A stretch of 35,846 nucleotides of DNA from JBBQSN01 sp038213835 (GCA_038213835.1 JBBQSN010000007.1:1-35846); one strand, 5' to 3'; numbered from the stretch's first letter, positions 24,031 through 31,763 are shown. A program made the numbers and translations. Notes: generated from the letters alone by a model not told the origin.

Positions 24031-24854
24031 TGGCGGCCACCGAGGTCGAGCGCGGCACCGACGCCGCCGTCCCGCCGGGCGGGGGCGGGGCCCTGTCGGT
24101 GCTCGCGTACCTGATGCAGGTCTACCGCCGCACCTTCAAGGGCTCGCTGATCTCGAGCTTCCTGTCGCCGCTGCTCTACCTCGCCGCGATGGGCTACGGC
24201 CTCGGCTCGCTGGTCGACAGCGGTGCCTCCCGCGGCATCGACGGCATCCCCTACGTGGCCTTCATCGCCCCCGGCGTGCTCGCGGCCACGGCGATGCAGA
24301 CGGCTTCGGGGGAGTGCACCTACCCCGTCCTCGGCGCGATCAAGTGGCACGGGCAGTTCCACGCCATGCTCGCCACCCCGCTGCGGCCCCGCCAGGTGCT
24401 GATCGGCCACCTCGCGTTCGTGACCGTGCGGTTCCTCGTCGTCTGCGGCGTCTTCCTCGTCGTCGCGGCCCTGCTCGGCGCCACCCCGAGCTGGACGACG
24501 CCGCTCGCGCTGCCCGCGGCCGTGCTCACCGGGCTCGCCTTCGCGGCACCGATCACGGCACTGGCGGCCAGGGTGCGGGACGGCGGCGACAGCTTCAACG
24601 TCCTGTTCCGGTTCGTGGTGATGCCGATGTTCCTGTTCAGCGGCACCTTCTTCCCGATCGACCAGCTGCCCGGCGCCCTGCAGGTGGTGGCCTGGGTCAC
24701 GCCCCTGTGGCACGGCGTCGAGCTGTGCCGGGGTCTGACCCTCGGCACCGGCACCCTGCTGGGGGCCGTCGGGCACGTCGCGTACCTGTCGGTGTTCCTC
24801 GTCGTCGGGTACCTGCTGGCCGAGCGGTTCCTGACTTCCAGGCTGCTGTCGTGA
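24030..24854 (+). CDS. ABC-2 type permease 1 (lipooligosaccharide/NodJ-like)
   Basis: 274-aa integral membrane protein with about six helices. The segment VLAYLMQVYRRTFKGSLIS precedes the first helix, and YVAFIAPGVLAATAMQTASGE and LFRFVVMPMFLFSGTFFPID are the conserved family stretches shared with NodJ-like permeases. The ATG overlaps the ATPase stop by one base and the stop overlaps the next GTG by four. It pairs with the 24851 permease as a probable heterodimer. The substrate is unknown. Confidence 0.9.
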   Translation: MAATEVERGTDAAVPPGGGGALSVLAYLMQVYRRTFKGSLISSFLSPLLYLAAMGYGLGSLVDSGASRGIDGIPYVAFIAPGVLAATAMQTASGECTYPVLGAIKWHGQFHAMLATPLRPRQVLIGHLAFVTVRFLVVCGVFLVVAALLGATPSWTTPLALPAAVLTGLAFAAPITALAARVRDGGDSFNVLFRFVVMPMFLFSGTFFPIDQLPGALQVVAWVTPLWHGVELCRGLTLGTGTLLGAVGHVAYLSVFLVVGYLLAERFLTSRLLS

Positions 24855-25702
24855 CCGACCTGCGCGACCGGCCCACGGCTGGTGCCCACCGCACGGGCCT
24901 GGCGCACGTGATCGCCCGGGTGCTCCCGCTCCCCGCCGGTGCCGGCATGGCCCGGATGATGATCGAGCGGAACTTCGTCGCCTTCCGGCACGCCTGGATC
25001 ACGGTCGTCTCCGGCTTCTTCGAGCCGGTGTTCTACCTGTTCTCCCTCGGCGTCGGCATCGGCGCGCTGGTCGGCGTCGTGCTGCTCGACGACGGCACGC
25101 AGGTGCCGTACGCGGCGTTCGTGGCCCCCGCCCTGCTGGCGGCCTCAGCGATGAACGGGGCGGTTTTCGACTCGACCTTCAACATCTTCTTCAAGATGAA
25201 GCACGCCAGGCTGTACGACTCGATCCTGGCCACGCCGCTGGGTCCGCGCGACGTCGCGGTGGCCGAGATCGGCTGGGCGCTGCTGCGCGGGCTGGTCTAC
25301 TCGGTGGCGTTCTACCTGGTGGCGCTGGCAGCCGGGCTGGTCCAGTCGTGGTGGTCGCTGCTCGCGATCCCGGCCGCCTCGGTGATCGGGTTCGCGTTCG
25401 CCGCGGTCGGCATGGCCGCCACCACGTACATGCGCTCGTGGCAGGACTTCGACTACGTCCAGCTCGCGATCCTGCCGATGTTCCTGTTCTCGACCACGTT
25501 CTTCCCGCTGGCGGTCTTCCCGACGCCGCTGCAGTGGCTGGTGCAGGCGACCCCGCTGTTCCACGGCGTCTCGCTCGTGCGCGACCTGATGCTCGGTCAG
25601 ATCTCGTTCGGGCTGGGCTGGCACGTGCTGTACCTCGCCGTGATGGGCCTGGTCGGCGTGCTGGTGGCCTCCCGGCGGCTGGAGACGCTGCTGCTGAGGT
25701 AG
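24851..25702 (+). CDS. ABC-2 type permease 2 (lipooligosaccharide/NodJ-like)
   Basis: 283-aa permease homologous to its upstream neighbour: YAAFVAPALLAASAMNGAVF and LAILPMFLFSTTFFPLAVFP align by eye with the same blocks of permease 1. It has about six helices, with a 30-residue hydrophilic N-terminus. GTG 24851 overlaps the permease 1 stop. The pair probably arose by duplication and works with one ATPase. It is the last gene of the operon; the toxin-antitoxin promoter starts within 12 bp of its stop. Confidence 0.9.
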   Translation: MTDLRDRPTAGAHRTGLAHVIARVLPLPAGAGMARMMIERNFVAFRHAWITVVSGFFEPVFYLFSLGVGIGALVGVVLLDDGTQVPYAAFVAPALLAASAMNGAVFDSTFNIFFKMKHARLYDSILATPLGPRDVAVAEIGWALLRGLVYSVAFYLVALAAGLVQSWWSLLAIPAASVIGFAFAAVGMAATTYMRSWQDFDYVQLAILPMFLFSTTFFPLAVFPTPLQWLVQATPLFHGVSLVRDLMLGQISFGLGWHVLYLAVMGLVGVLVASRRLETLLLR

Positions 25703-25712
25703 GGGTCGTTCG

Positions 25713-25731
25713 TGGTATCGAACTGATACCA
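25713..25731 (+). promoter_or_regulatory. Toxin-antitoxin operator, upstream palindrome
   Basis: Inverted repeat TGGTATC and GATACCA with 5 nt between. It overlaps a TACCAT -10-like box at 25727-25732. It shares TGGT/ACCA ends with the next palindrome, as expected for RHH antitoxin operators. Confidence 0.7.
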
Positions 25732-25746
25732 TGGTCTCGGACCATG
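25730..25746 (+). promoter_or_regulatory. Toxin-antitoxin operator, downstream palindrome
   Basis: Inverted repeat CATGGTC and GACCATG with 3 nt between, abutting the first palindrome and preceding the antitoxin ATG by 16 bp. A GGAG ribosome site lies between it and the start. Confidence 0.7.
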
Positions 25747-25762
25747 ACGGAGAGGCACTGCC

Positions 25763-25972
25763 ATGTACACGATGAGTCTGCGCCTGGACGACGCCGACCG
25801 TGCGCGCCTGCGCGAGGTCGCGGAGTCGACCCAGCTCGGCAACAACGACGTGATGCGCGCTGCGCTGCGTGAGTACCACGAGCGCCACGCACACCGGAGC
25901 CGCGTGCAGACGGCGATCCGGCAGCACGTGGCGCAGGACGCCGACGTGCTGCGCCGGCTGGCGCAGGCGTGA
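25763..25972 (+). CDS. Ribbon-helix-helix antitoxin of a Doc-type toxin-antitoxin module
   Basis: 69-aa DNA-binding antitoxin. The N-terminus MYTMSLRLDDADRARLREVA is an RHH strand-helix, followed by a second helix NNDVMRAALREYHE. The C-terminal RVQTAIRQHVAQDADVLRRL would bind and neutralise the toxin. Its start has GGAGAGG about 10 bp upstream, and its stop overlaps the toxin start (GTGA), coupling translation. Two palindromes directly upstream fit autorepression. Confidence 0.85.
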   Translation: MYTMSLRLDDADRARLREVAESTQLGNNDVMRAALREYHERHAHRSRVQTAIRQHVAQDADVLRRLAQA

Positions 25973-26358
25973 CGGACGAGTACGTCACCACCTACCTGAC
26001 CGTCGAAGACCTGATCGACCTCACCGAGGCGCACGGGACGACGGTCGCCGACCTCGGGCTCCTGTCATCGGCCGCGGCCCGTCCGGGGTCGTCCGTCGCG
26101 GGCCAGGATGCCTACCCGCCCCTGCAGGAGAAGGCCGCTGCGCTGGCCGACTCCTTGTGCAGCAACCATCCGATGGTCGACGGGAACGAGCGACTGACCC
26201 TCGGTGCCGTCGTGGTGTTCCTGTCCATCAACGGCTTCCGCCTGGACCTGGACCAGGAGGGCAAGTTCGACCTGATCATGGCGATGGCCCGCGGCGACCT
26301 GCGCAGCGTCCCGGCGATCGCGGCCCGCCTGCCTCTCGTGCCTTTCCTCACCCGGTGA
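25969..26358 (+). CDS. Fic/Doc-family toxin (death-on-curing type) with altered Fic motif
   Basis: 129-aa Doc-like toxin; Doc proteins phosphorylate elongation factor Tu. Family matches are YLTVEDLIDLTE at the start, a central GQDAYPPLQEKAAALADSL, and the motif HPMVDGNERLTL (His67, Asp71, Asn73, Arg75). Doc proteins usually read GNKR here; this one has Glu74 (codon GAG) in place of Lys, a one-base difference from AAG. The remaining catalytic residues look intact, so activity is uncertain but not excluded. GTG 25969 overlaps the antitoxin stop, and its stop overlaps the next gene's start. Confidence 0.9.
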   Translation: MTDEYVTTYLTVEDLIDLTEAHGTTVADLGLLSSAAARPGSSVAGQDAYPPLQEKAAALADSLCSNHPMVDGNERLTLGAVVVFLSINGFRLDLDQEGKFDLIMAMARGDLRSVPAIAARLPLVPFLTR

Positions 26359-27230
26359 CCGAGGTCGGCCGGCCTTCGTCCGGTCCGCCGGAGCACGTCC
26401 TGGACCTGTTCGCGGTGCCGGCGCCGGTGCAGGTCCTCGCCGGCGGCCAGGGTGGCAGCGTGCTGGCCGGCGACCTGGTGCTCTCGCCCGGCCGCGACAC
26501 CCGGGTGGCGCAGTGGCTCTCGCCCGTCCTGGCCCGGCTCGGGGTCCGGATCGACGAGCGGCCGCGCCGCAGCCCCCTCGACCTGCGGGTCGCGGTGCCG
26601 GTGCCGGCCCGCGACGGCTCCTGGGTGGTCGACGGCTGGGCCGCGAGCCGGTTCGAGCCGGGCACCACCGCCTGCCGGGACCTCGAGGTCGTCGTCGCCG
26701 CCGCGCACGTGTTGCACGCCGAGCTGGCCGTGGCGGTGCCGCAGCGGCCCGAGGTGATGGACGGCCGCCAGGACCGCTGGGCCCGGGCCGAGGCGCTGGC
26801 CTTCGACGGCGCGGACCCCGCGGTCCTCGCGCTGATCGCGGGGCAGCCGGACGAGCCGCTCGTGCGCCGGCTTCTGGACGCGCGCGAGGACGTGCTGCTC
26901 GGCCCGTCCCAGCTGGTGCACGGCGACCTCGCCGGCAACGTCCTGCTCGACGCGGCCGGGGCTCCGGTCGTCATCGACGTCGCGCCGTACTGGCGTCCGG
27001 CCGGGTGGGCCGAGGCGGTCGCGGTGCTCGACTCGGTGCTCTGGTGGGACGCGTCGACCGATGCCATGGACGGGTGGACGACCGGCCTGCGGCGGCAGCT
27101 GATGGTGCGGGCCGCGCTGTTCCGGGTGCTCAGCGAGCTGCCGAGCCGGGTCGACCTGTACGGGGCCGCGCTCGCCGGGGTGATCGGCGCCCCGGTCCCA
27201 GGCGACCTCGCCGGTCGCCGCGGTCGCTGA
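26355..27230 (+). CDS. Kinase-like (aminoglycoside-phosphotransferase-fold) protein, probably TIGR02569 type
   Basis: 291-aa soluble protein. The central motif LVHGDLAGNVLLD (about residues 194-206) resembles the HGDLxxxN catalytic loop of phosphotransferases, followed by VVIDVAPYWRP where a metal-binding Asp-x-x would sit. I recall an actinobacterial-only family (TIGR02569) with this layout; the match is from memory. GTG 26355 overlaps the toxin stop by 4 bp, so it is cotranslated with the toxin-antitoxin genes although it does not look like part of that module. The function is unknown. Confidence 0.78.
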   Translation: MTEVGRPSSGPPEHVLDLFAVPAPVQVLAGGQGGSVLAGDLVLSPGRDTRVAQWLSPVLARLGVRIDERPRRSPLDLRVAVPVPARDGSWVVDGWAASRFEPGTTACRDLEVVVAAAHVLHAELAVAVPQRPEVMDGRQDRWARAEALAFDGADPAVLALIAGQPDEPLVRRLLDAREDVLLGPSQLVHGDLAGNVLLDAAGAPVVIDVAPYWRPAGWAEAVAVLDSVLWWDASTDAMDGWTTGLRRQLMVRAALFRVLSELPSRVDLYGAALAGVIGAPVPGDLAGRRGR

Positions 27231-27293
27231 CCCGCGGGCGGTCCGGGACCGTCGGGCAGAGCGTCCGCGACACGCCGCCACGCTTGGTCCTGG

Positions 27294-27309
27294 TCGAACA
27301 CGTGTTCGG
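27294..27309 (+). promoter_or_regulatory. LexA (SOS) box upstream of recA
   Basis: TCGAAC-ACGT-GTTCGG. The inner 14 bases (27295-27308) are a perfect palindrome fitting the actinobacterial LexA box CGAAC-N4-GTTCG. A TAGTCT box at 27310-27315 follows directly and may be the -10 of the LexA-controlled promoter. Confidence 0.9.
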
Positions 27310-27376
27310 TAGTCTCATCCACAGGTCGGCAGCCGCAGGCCCTTCTCGTCCACAGGTCAGTGGACTGGCAGGACGG

Positions 27377-27399
27377 TTGTCGGAGGGCGCTCGTAGCGT
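27377..27399 (+). promoter_or_regulatory. RecA-NDp-like (PafBC-type) damage promoter of recA
   Basis: TTGTCGGAG, then 8 bases, then TAGCGT. This matches the LexA-independent mycobacterial damage motif TTGTCRGTG-N8-TANNNT with one mismatch. It lies 60-82 bp before the recA start, closer than the LexA box, as in mycobacterial recA. Confidence 0.65.
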
Positions 27400-27458
27400 C
27401 GTCCCCGAGACCACGACAGACATCCGGCCCCGGCCGGCGAACCACGAAGGTGGAGACG

Positions 27459-29603
27459 ATGCCCGCACCGCAGGACCGTGAGAAGGCGCTCGACTCAGCG
27501 CTCGCCCAGATCGACCGCCAGTTCGGCAAGGGCTCCGTCATGCGCCTCGGCGACGAGGTGCGCGTCCCCATCGCCGTCATCCCGACGGGCTCGATCGCCC
27601 TCGACGTCGCGCTCGGCATCGGAGGGCTGCCCCGCGGCCGCGTCGTGGAGATCTACGGCCCGGAGAGCTCCGGCAAGACCACGGTGGCCCTGCACGCGGT
27701 CGCCAACGCGCAGAAGGCCGGCGGCATCGCGGCCTTCATCGACGCCGAGCACGCGCTCGACCCCGACTACGCGCAGAAGCTCGGTGTCGACACCGACGCG
27801 CTGCTCGTCTCCCAGCCCGACACCGGTGAGCAGGCGCTCGAGATCGCCGACATGCTGATCCGGTCGGGTGCGCTCGACATCATCGTCATCGACTCGGTGG
27901 CGGCGCTCGTGCCCCGCGCCGAGATCGAGGGCGAGATGGGCGACAGCCACGTCGGTCTGCAGGCGCGGCTGATGTCGCAGGCGCTGCGCAAGCTCACCGG
28001 CGCGATCAGCAACTCCGGCACCACGGCGATCTTCATCAACCAGCTGCGCGAGAAGATCGGCGTCATGTTCGGGTGCATGTCCTACGGCACCCGGGTCACC
28101 CTGGCCGACGGCAGCACCGAGAAGATCGGGAAGATCGTCAACCAGAAGCTGCCGGTGGAGGTGCTCACTTACGACGCCGAGACCGACACGGTCGTCGCAC
28201 GGCCCGTCAGCAGCTGGTTCGACAACGGCGATGCCGAACGCTTCCTGCAGTTCTCGGTCGCGAAGTCCGGCGGGAACGGCAGGTCGCAGTTCGCCGCTAC
28301 GGAGAACCACCTGATCCGCACCCCCGGTGGGTGGCGGGAGGCCGGCGAGATCCTTGCCGGCGACCGGGTCCTCACCGCCGAGCAGGCGCGCCTGAGCGAC
28401 CAGCAGTGGCAGGTCGTCCTGGGTGGCCTGATGGGCGACGGGCACCTCGCGCCGAACACCCGAGGGCGCGGTGGCGTCCGGTTCAGGATGGGCCACGGTG
28501 CCGAGCAGAGCGAGTACGTGGACTGGAAGGCGTCGCTGCTCGGCAACATCCCGCAGAGCCGCAGCGTCCGCGCGAACGGTTCGGTCCACATCGACCTCAC
28601 TCCACTCCCCGAGCTGGGTGAGCTGCGCCAGGTCATGTACTGGGGCGACGGCAAGAAGCACCTCACCGACGACGTCCTCAAGGCGCTCACCCCACTGGCC
28701 CTGGCCGTCTGGTACATGGACGACGGCTCGTTCTCGCTGCGGTCCAAGGGCCTCCAGGCCCGCACCGAAGGAGGCAGCGGCCGGATCGAGATCTGCGTCG
28801 GGGCGATGAGCGAGGCGTCGCGTGAGCGCCTGGTCCACTACCTGCGTGACGAGCACGGCGTCGAGTCGTCGGTCCGGCTAGCGGGTGCGCGGGGCGTGGC
28901 GGTGCTGACCATGACCACCTCCGGCACCGCCCGGTTCCAGGAGGTCGTCGCCCCGCACGTGCACCCATCGATGGCGTACAAGCTGCTGCCCCGGTTCCAG
29001 GGTCGGTTCGCGGTCGCGCCCGAGTTCGTCGAGCCGACGATGCAGCTGGTGCCGAACCGGGTGCTGGACGTGCACGTCAAGCCACCCACCCGGTCGATGC
29101 ACCGGTTCGACATCGAGGTCGCCGGCACGCACAACTACTTCGTCGACGGCGTGATGGTGCACAACAGCCCCGAGACCACCACGGGCGGCAAGGCACTGAA
29201 GTTCTACGCCTCCGTCCGGCTCGACGTCCGCCGGATCGAGACCCTCAAGGACGGCACCGAGCCGGTCGGCAACCGCACCCGGGTCAAGGTCGTCAAGAAC
29301 AAGGTCAGCCCGCCGTTCAAGCAGGCCGAGTTCGACATCCTCTACGGCCAGGGCATCTCCCGCGAGGGCGGTCTGATCGACATGGGCGTGGAGCAGGGCT
29401 TCGTCCGCAAGTCCGGCGCCTGGTACACCTACGACGGCGACCAGCTCGGGCAGGGCAAGGAGAACGCGCGCGCGTTCATGCGCGACAACCCCGACCTGGC
29501 CGACGAGCTGGAGAAGCGGATCAAGGAGAAGCTCGGCATCGGTCCGGTGCTCGACGCGCCGGTCGAGGTCGAGGCCAAGGTCGAAGCAGCGGTCGACTTC
29601 TGA
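27459..29603 (+). CDS. recA: RecA recombinase precursor containing an intein
   Basis: Central protein of homologous recombination and SOS induction: it forms the ATP-dependent filament on single-stranded DNA and triggers LexA self-cleavage. The precursor is 714 aa; removing the 364-aa intein leaves a 350-aa RecA of normal length. RecA motifs are the N-terminal ALDSALAQIDRQFGKGSVMR, Walker A GPESSGKTT (67-75), IIVIDSVAALVPRAEIEGEM (Walker B region), and the ATPase loop FINQLREKIGVMFG, which resumes after the intein as SPETTTGGKALKFYASVRLD. ATG 27459 follows GGTGGAG and fits the family start; a longer open frame upstream is rejected. Upstream lie a LexA box and a LexA-independent damage motif. 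recX follows by 22 bp. Confidence 0.97.
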   Translation: MPAPQDREKALDSALAQIDRQFGKGSVMRLGDEVRVPIAVIPTGSIALDVALGIGGLPRGRVVEIYGPESSGKTTVALHAVANAQKAGGIAAFIDAEHALDPDYAQKLGVDTDALLVSQPDTGEQALEIADMLIRSGALDIIVIDSVAALVPRAEIEGEMGDSHVGLQARLMSQALRKLTGAISNSGTTAIFINQLREKIGVMFGCMSYGTRVTLADGSTEKIGKIVNQKLPVEVLTYDAETDTVVARPVSSWFDNGDAERFLQFSVAKSGGNGRSQFAATENHLIRTPGGWREAGEILAGDRVLTAEQARLSDQQWQVVLGGLMGDGHLAPNTRGRGGVRFRMGHGAEQSEYVDWKASLLGNIPQSRSVRANGSVHIDLTPLPELGELRQVMYWGDGKKHLTDDVLKALTPLALAVWYMDDGSFSLRSKGLQARTEGGSGRIEICVGAMSEASRERLVHYLRDEHGVESSVRLAGARGVAVLTMTTSGTARFQEVVAPHVHPSMAYKLLPRFQGRFAVAPEFVEPTMQLVPNRVLDVHVKPPTRSMHRFDIEVAGTHNYFVDGVMVHNSPETTTGGKALKFYASVRLDVRRIETLKDGTEPVGNRTRVKVVKNKVSPPFKQAEFDILYGQGISREGGLIDMGVEQGFVRKSGAWYTYDGDQLGQGKENARAFMRDNPDLADELEKRIKEKLGIGPVLDAPVEVEAKVEAAVDF
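28074..29165 (+). mobile_element. RecA intein with LAGLIDADG homing endonuclease (364 aa)
   Basis: Self-splicing protein element inside recA, between Gly205 and a Ser of the RecA sequence. It starts with the nucleophile Cys (CMSYGTRVTLADGSTEKIGK), has block B TENHL (TxxH, His79), two LAGLIDADG-type blocks LGGLMGDGHL (115-124) and LAVWYMDDGSF (210-220), and ends with block G HNYFVDGVMVHN; the next residue is Ser. All splicing residues are present. The site and sequence closely resemble the M. leprae RecA intein, not the M. tuberculosis site. The endonuclease looks intact, so it may still home. Confidence 0.95.
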
Positions 29604-29625
29604 GCGTCCTGACCACTGCGCCCGG

Positions 29626-30204
29626 ATGAGCAGCTTCCGAGGACGACGCGGGGCGGGGGACGGACGAGCCCCCCGCCCCGACGTCGCCTCCGACCCCGAT
29701 GCCGACCCGTACGCGGTCGCTCGTCTGATCGTGCTCGACCAGCTCACCACCCGGGCTCGCAGCCGGGCCGAGCTGAGCACCACGCTGGCCCGCCGCGGCG
29801 TGCCGGAGGGGGTGGCCGAGACCGTCCTGGACCGGATGGAGGAGGTGCGCCTCGTCGACGACGAGGCGTTCGCCGGTGAGTGGGTGCGCTCGCGGCACCG
29901 CTCCCGTGGGCTGGCCGGTCGGGCGCTGTCGCAGGAGCTGCGGCACAAGGGCATCGACGACGAGCTCGCCAAGGCGGCGCTCGAGGAGATCGATCCGGCA
30001 TCGGAACGCGTGGCCGCAGAGGCGCTGGTGCGCAAGAAGATCCGCAGCACCCGGGGGCTCGACCGTCAGGTCCGGGTCCGTCGCCTCGTGGGCATGCTGT
30101 CCCGCAAGGGGTACGCGTCGGGCGTCGCGCTGTCGGTCGTCAACGAGGCGCTGGCCGCCGAGGGCGTGCAGGACCTCGAGGACGGCTGGGAACCGCTGGG
30201 CTGA
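29626..30204 (+). CDS. recX: Regulatory protein RecX
   Basis: 192-aa modulator that binds RecA filaments and restrains RecA activity. The RecX three-helix repeats are visible: RLIVLDQLTTRARSRAELST, then VPEGVAETVLDRMEEVRLVDDEAFA, LSQELRHKGIDDELAKAAL, and the C-terminal LVGMLSRKGYASGVALSVVNEAL. The N-terminal 30 residues are Arg/Gly/Pro-rich. It lies 22 bp after recA, the usual order, and is probably cotranscribed. It converges on gluD with a 27-bp gap. Confidence 0.95.
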   Translation: MSSFRGRRGAGDGRAPRPDVASDPDADPYAVARLIVLDQLTTRARSRAELSTTLARRGVPEGVAETVLDRMEEVRLVDDEAFAGEWVRSRHRSRGLAGRALSQELRHKGIDDELAKAALEEIDPASERVAAEALVRKKIRSTRGLDRQVRVRRLVGMLSRKGYASGVALSVVNEALAAEGVQDLEDGWEPLG

Positions 30205-30231
30205 GGTGCCACCAACCGCTCGGCCGGTCGC

Positions 30232-31116
30232 TCAGGCTCCGGTGACGGCGGTCTCCTGCTGCACCGTGGTCGCCGAGCTGCGGCCGCCGCGCGCCTGCCG
30301 ACGTTGGATCGCCTCGGCGAACTTGCCCAGGGTGAAGTTGATCGCGATGAACAGCAGGGCGATGATCGTGAAGGTCTGGATCGGGTTGTCCAGGTTGCGC
30401 TGGATGTCCTGGCCCCGGCTCAGCAGCTCCGGGTAGTTGCCGACGAAGGCGACCAGCGAGGTGTCCTTCAGCACCACGACCAGCTGGCTGATGATCGCCG
30501 GCAGCATGACGCGGAACGCCTGGGGGAGCAGCACCAGGCGCATCGTCTGCCACTGGGTCAGTCCGGTGGCGAGCGCCGCTTCCCGCTGTCCCCGCGGCAG
30601 CGAGGCGACGCCGGCACGGACGATCTCGCCGAACACGACCATGTTGTAGAGGGTCAGCCCGATGACCAGTCCCCACAGCTCCCGCCCGCCGTACCAGGAG
30701 CGGAAGTCCAGCCCGATGTCCGGGAGCGCCCGCACGCACAGGTAGATCAGGATGACCACTGGGGCGCCGCGCAGCAGCTCGACGACTGCGACGAGCGGGA
30801 TGCGTGCCGTCCGGCCCAGCTGCAGCCGCGCCACGGCGATCAGCGTGCCCAGCAGGAGCGAGAGCGCTATCGAGATGGCGGCCGCCTGCAGGGTGTAGAT
30901 CAGGCCGTTGCCGAGCAGCCGCCAGACCGACGCGAACGCCTCGTCGCCGGGGCTCAGCAGGGGCGCCCACAGCTCGGCGTCGAACTGTCCGCGGTCGGCG
31001 AGACGCAGCACCACCACCGTCAGCACGGCGAGTACCACGAGCGCCCCGATCACGGTGCCGATCAGGGTCGCGCGACGAGCGCGGGGACCCTGCGCGTCGT
31101 ACAGAACGCTGGTCAT
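30232..31116 (-). CDS. gluD: Polar amino-acid (glutamate-type) ABC transporter permease
   Basis: 294-aa second permease of the importer. It has an N-terminal helix (LIGTVIGALVVLAVLTVVVL), then a His/Glu/Gln-type permease core with ELLRGAPVVILIYL and the EAA-like loop EAALATGLTQWQTMRLVLLP. The C-terminal tail after the last helix is hydrophilic. ATG 31116 overlaps the gluC stop (ATGA). The gene symbol rests on order and family similarity to Corynebacterium gluABCD; the true substrate could be another polar amino acid. Confidence 0.88.
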   Translation of the reverse strand: MTSVLYDAQGPRARRATLIGTVIGALVVLAVLTVVVLRLADRGQFDAELWAPLLSPGDEAFASVWRLLGNGLIYTLQAAAISIALSLLLGTLIAVARLQLGRTARIPLVAVVELLRGAPVVILIYLCVRALPDIGLDFRSWYGGRELWGLVIGLTLYNMVVFGEIVRAGVASLPRGQREAALATGLTQWQTMRLVLLPQAFRVMLPAIISQLVVVLKDTSLVAFVGNYPELLSRGQDIQRNLDNPIQTFTIIALLFIAINFTLGKFAEAIQRRQARGGRSSATTVQQETAVTGA

Positions 31117-31763
31117 CGGGCGATCGCCACCCTCTTCTCGATCAAGGCGAGCAGCCCAGCAGCCGGCAGCGTGATGCACAGGTACCCGATCAGCACGCCG
31201 AGGAAGGTCGGAAGCGTCTCGTAGCCGAGTGCGCTGTTGGTCCGTGTCCCAGCCGAGAACAGGTCGCCACCGACGCCGAAGGCACCTACCACGGCCGAGT
31301 TCTTGAACATGGCGATGATGACGCTGCCCAGCGGCGGAACGACGGTCCGCAGCGCCTGCGGCAGGACGATCTGGCCCAGCGACTGGGTGAAGGTGAGACC
31401 GATCGCTCGGGCGGCCTCGGCCTGACCCGGTGAGACCGAGTTGATGCCCGCGCGTACCGCCTCGCAGACGAAGGCCGAGGTGTAGAGCACCAGGCCGGTG
31501 ACCCCGAAGAACCAGAACGAGCGGTTGATACCGATCTCGGGCAGGCCGAAGGCGCAGAAGAACAGGACCACTGACAGCGGGGTGTTGCGCAGGGTGGTCA
31601 CCCAGAAGGTGCCGAAGGCGCGCAGCGGCGGGACCGGCGAGACCCGGAAGGCGGCGATGACCGTGCCGAGGACCAGGGAGGCCACGGTCGCGGCCAGGAT
31701 CACGCTCAGGGAGCCGAGGTAGCCCGAGACGAACAAGTCGAGGTTGTCCGTGACGGCCGTCAC
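31113..31763 (-). CDS. gluC: Polar amino-acid (glutamate-type) ABC transporter permease
   Basis: 216-aa first permease. The membrane helices include YLGSLSVILAATVASLVLGT and VTTLRNTPLSVVLFFCAFGL; the ATPase-contact loop reads QAEAARAIGLTFTQSLGQIVLPQAL. GTG 31763 follows a GGAGG site. It is separated from gluB by 71 bp that hold a perfect 13-bp hairpin, and overlaps gluD by 4 bp. It forms the channel with GluD. Confidence 0.9.
   Translation of the reverse strand: MTAVTDNLDLFVSGYLGSLSVILAATVASLVLGTVIAAFRVSPVPPLRAFGTFWVTTLRNTPLSVVLFFCAFGLPEIGINRSFWFFGVTGLVLYTSAFVCEAVRAGINSVSPGQAEAARAIGLTFTQSLGQIVLPQALRTVVPPLGSVIIAMFKNSAVVGAFGVGGDLFSAGTRTNSALGYETLPTFLGVLIGYLCITLPAAGLLALIEKRVAIAR

Noticed and set aside
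27495..28856. 453-codon frame antisense to recA and its intein
   Set aside because: The sense strand encodes unmistakable RecA; the antisense text has no domain.
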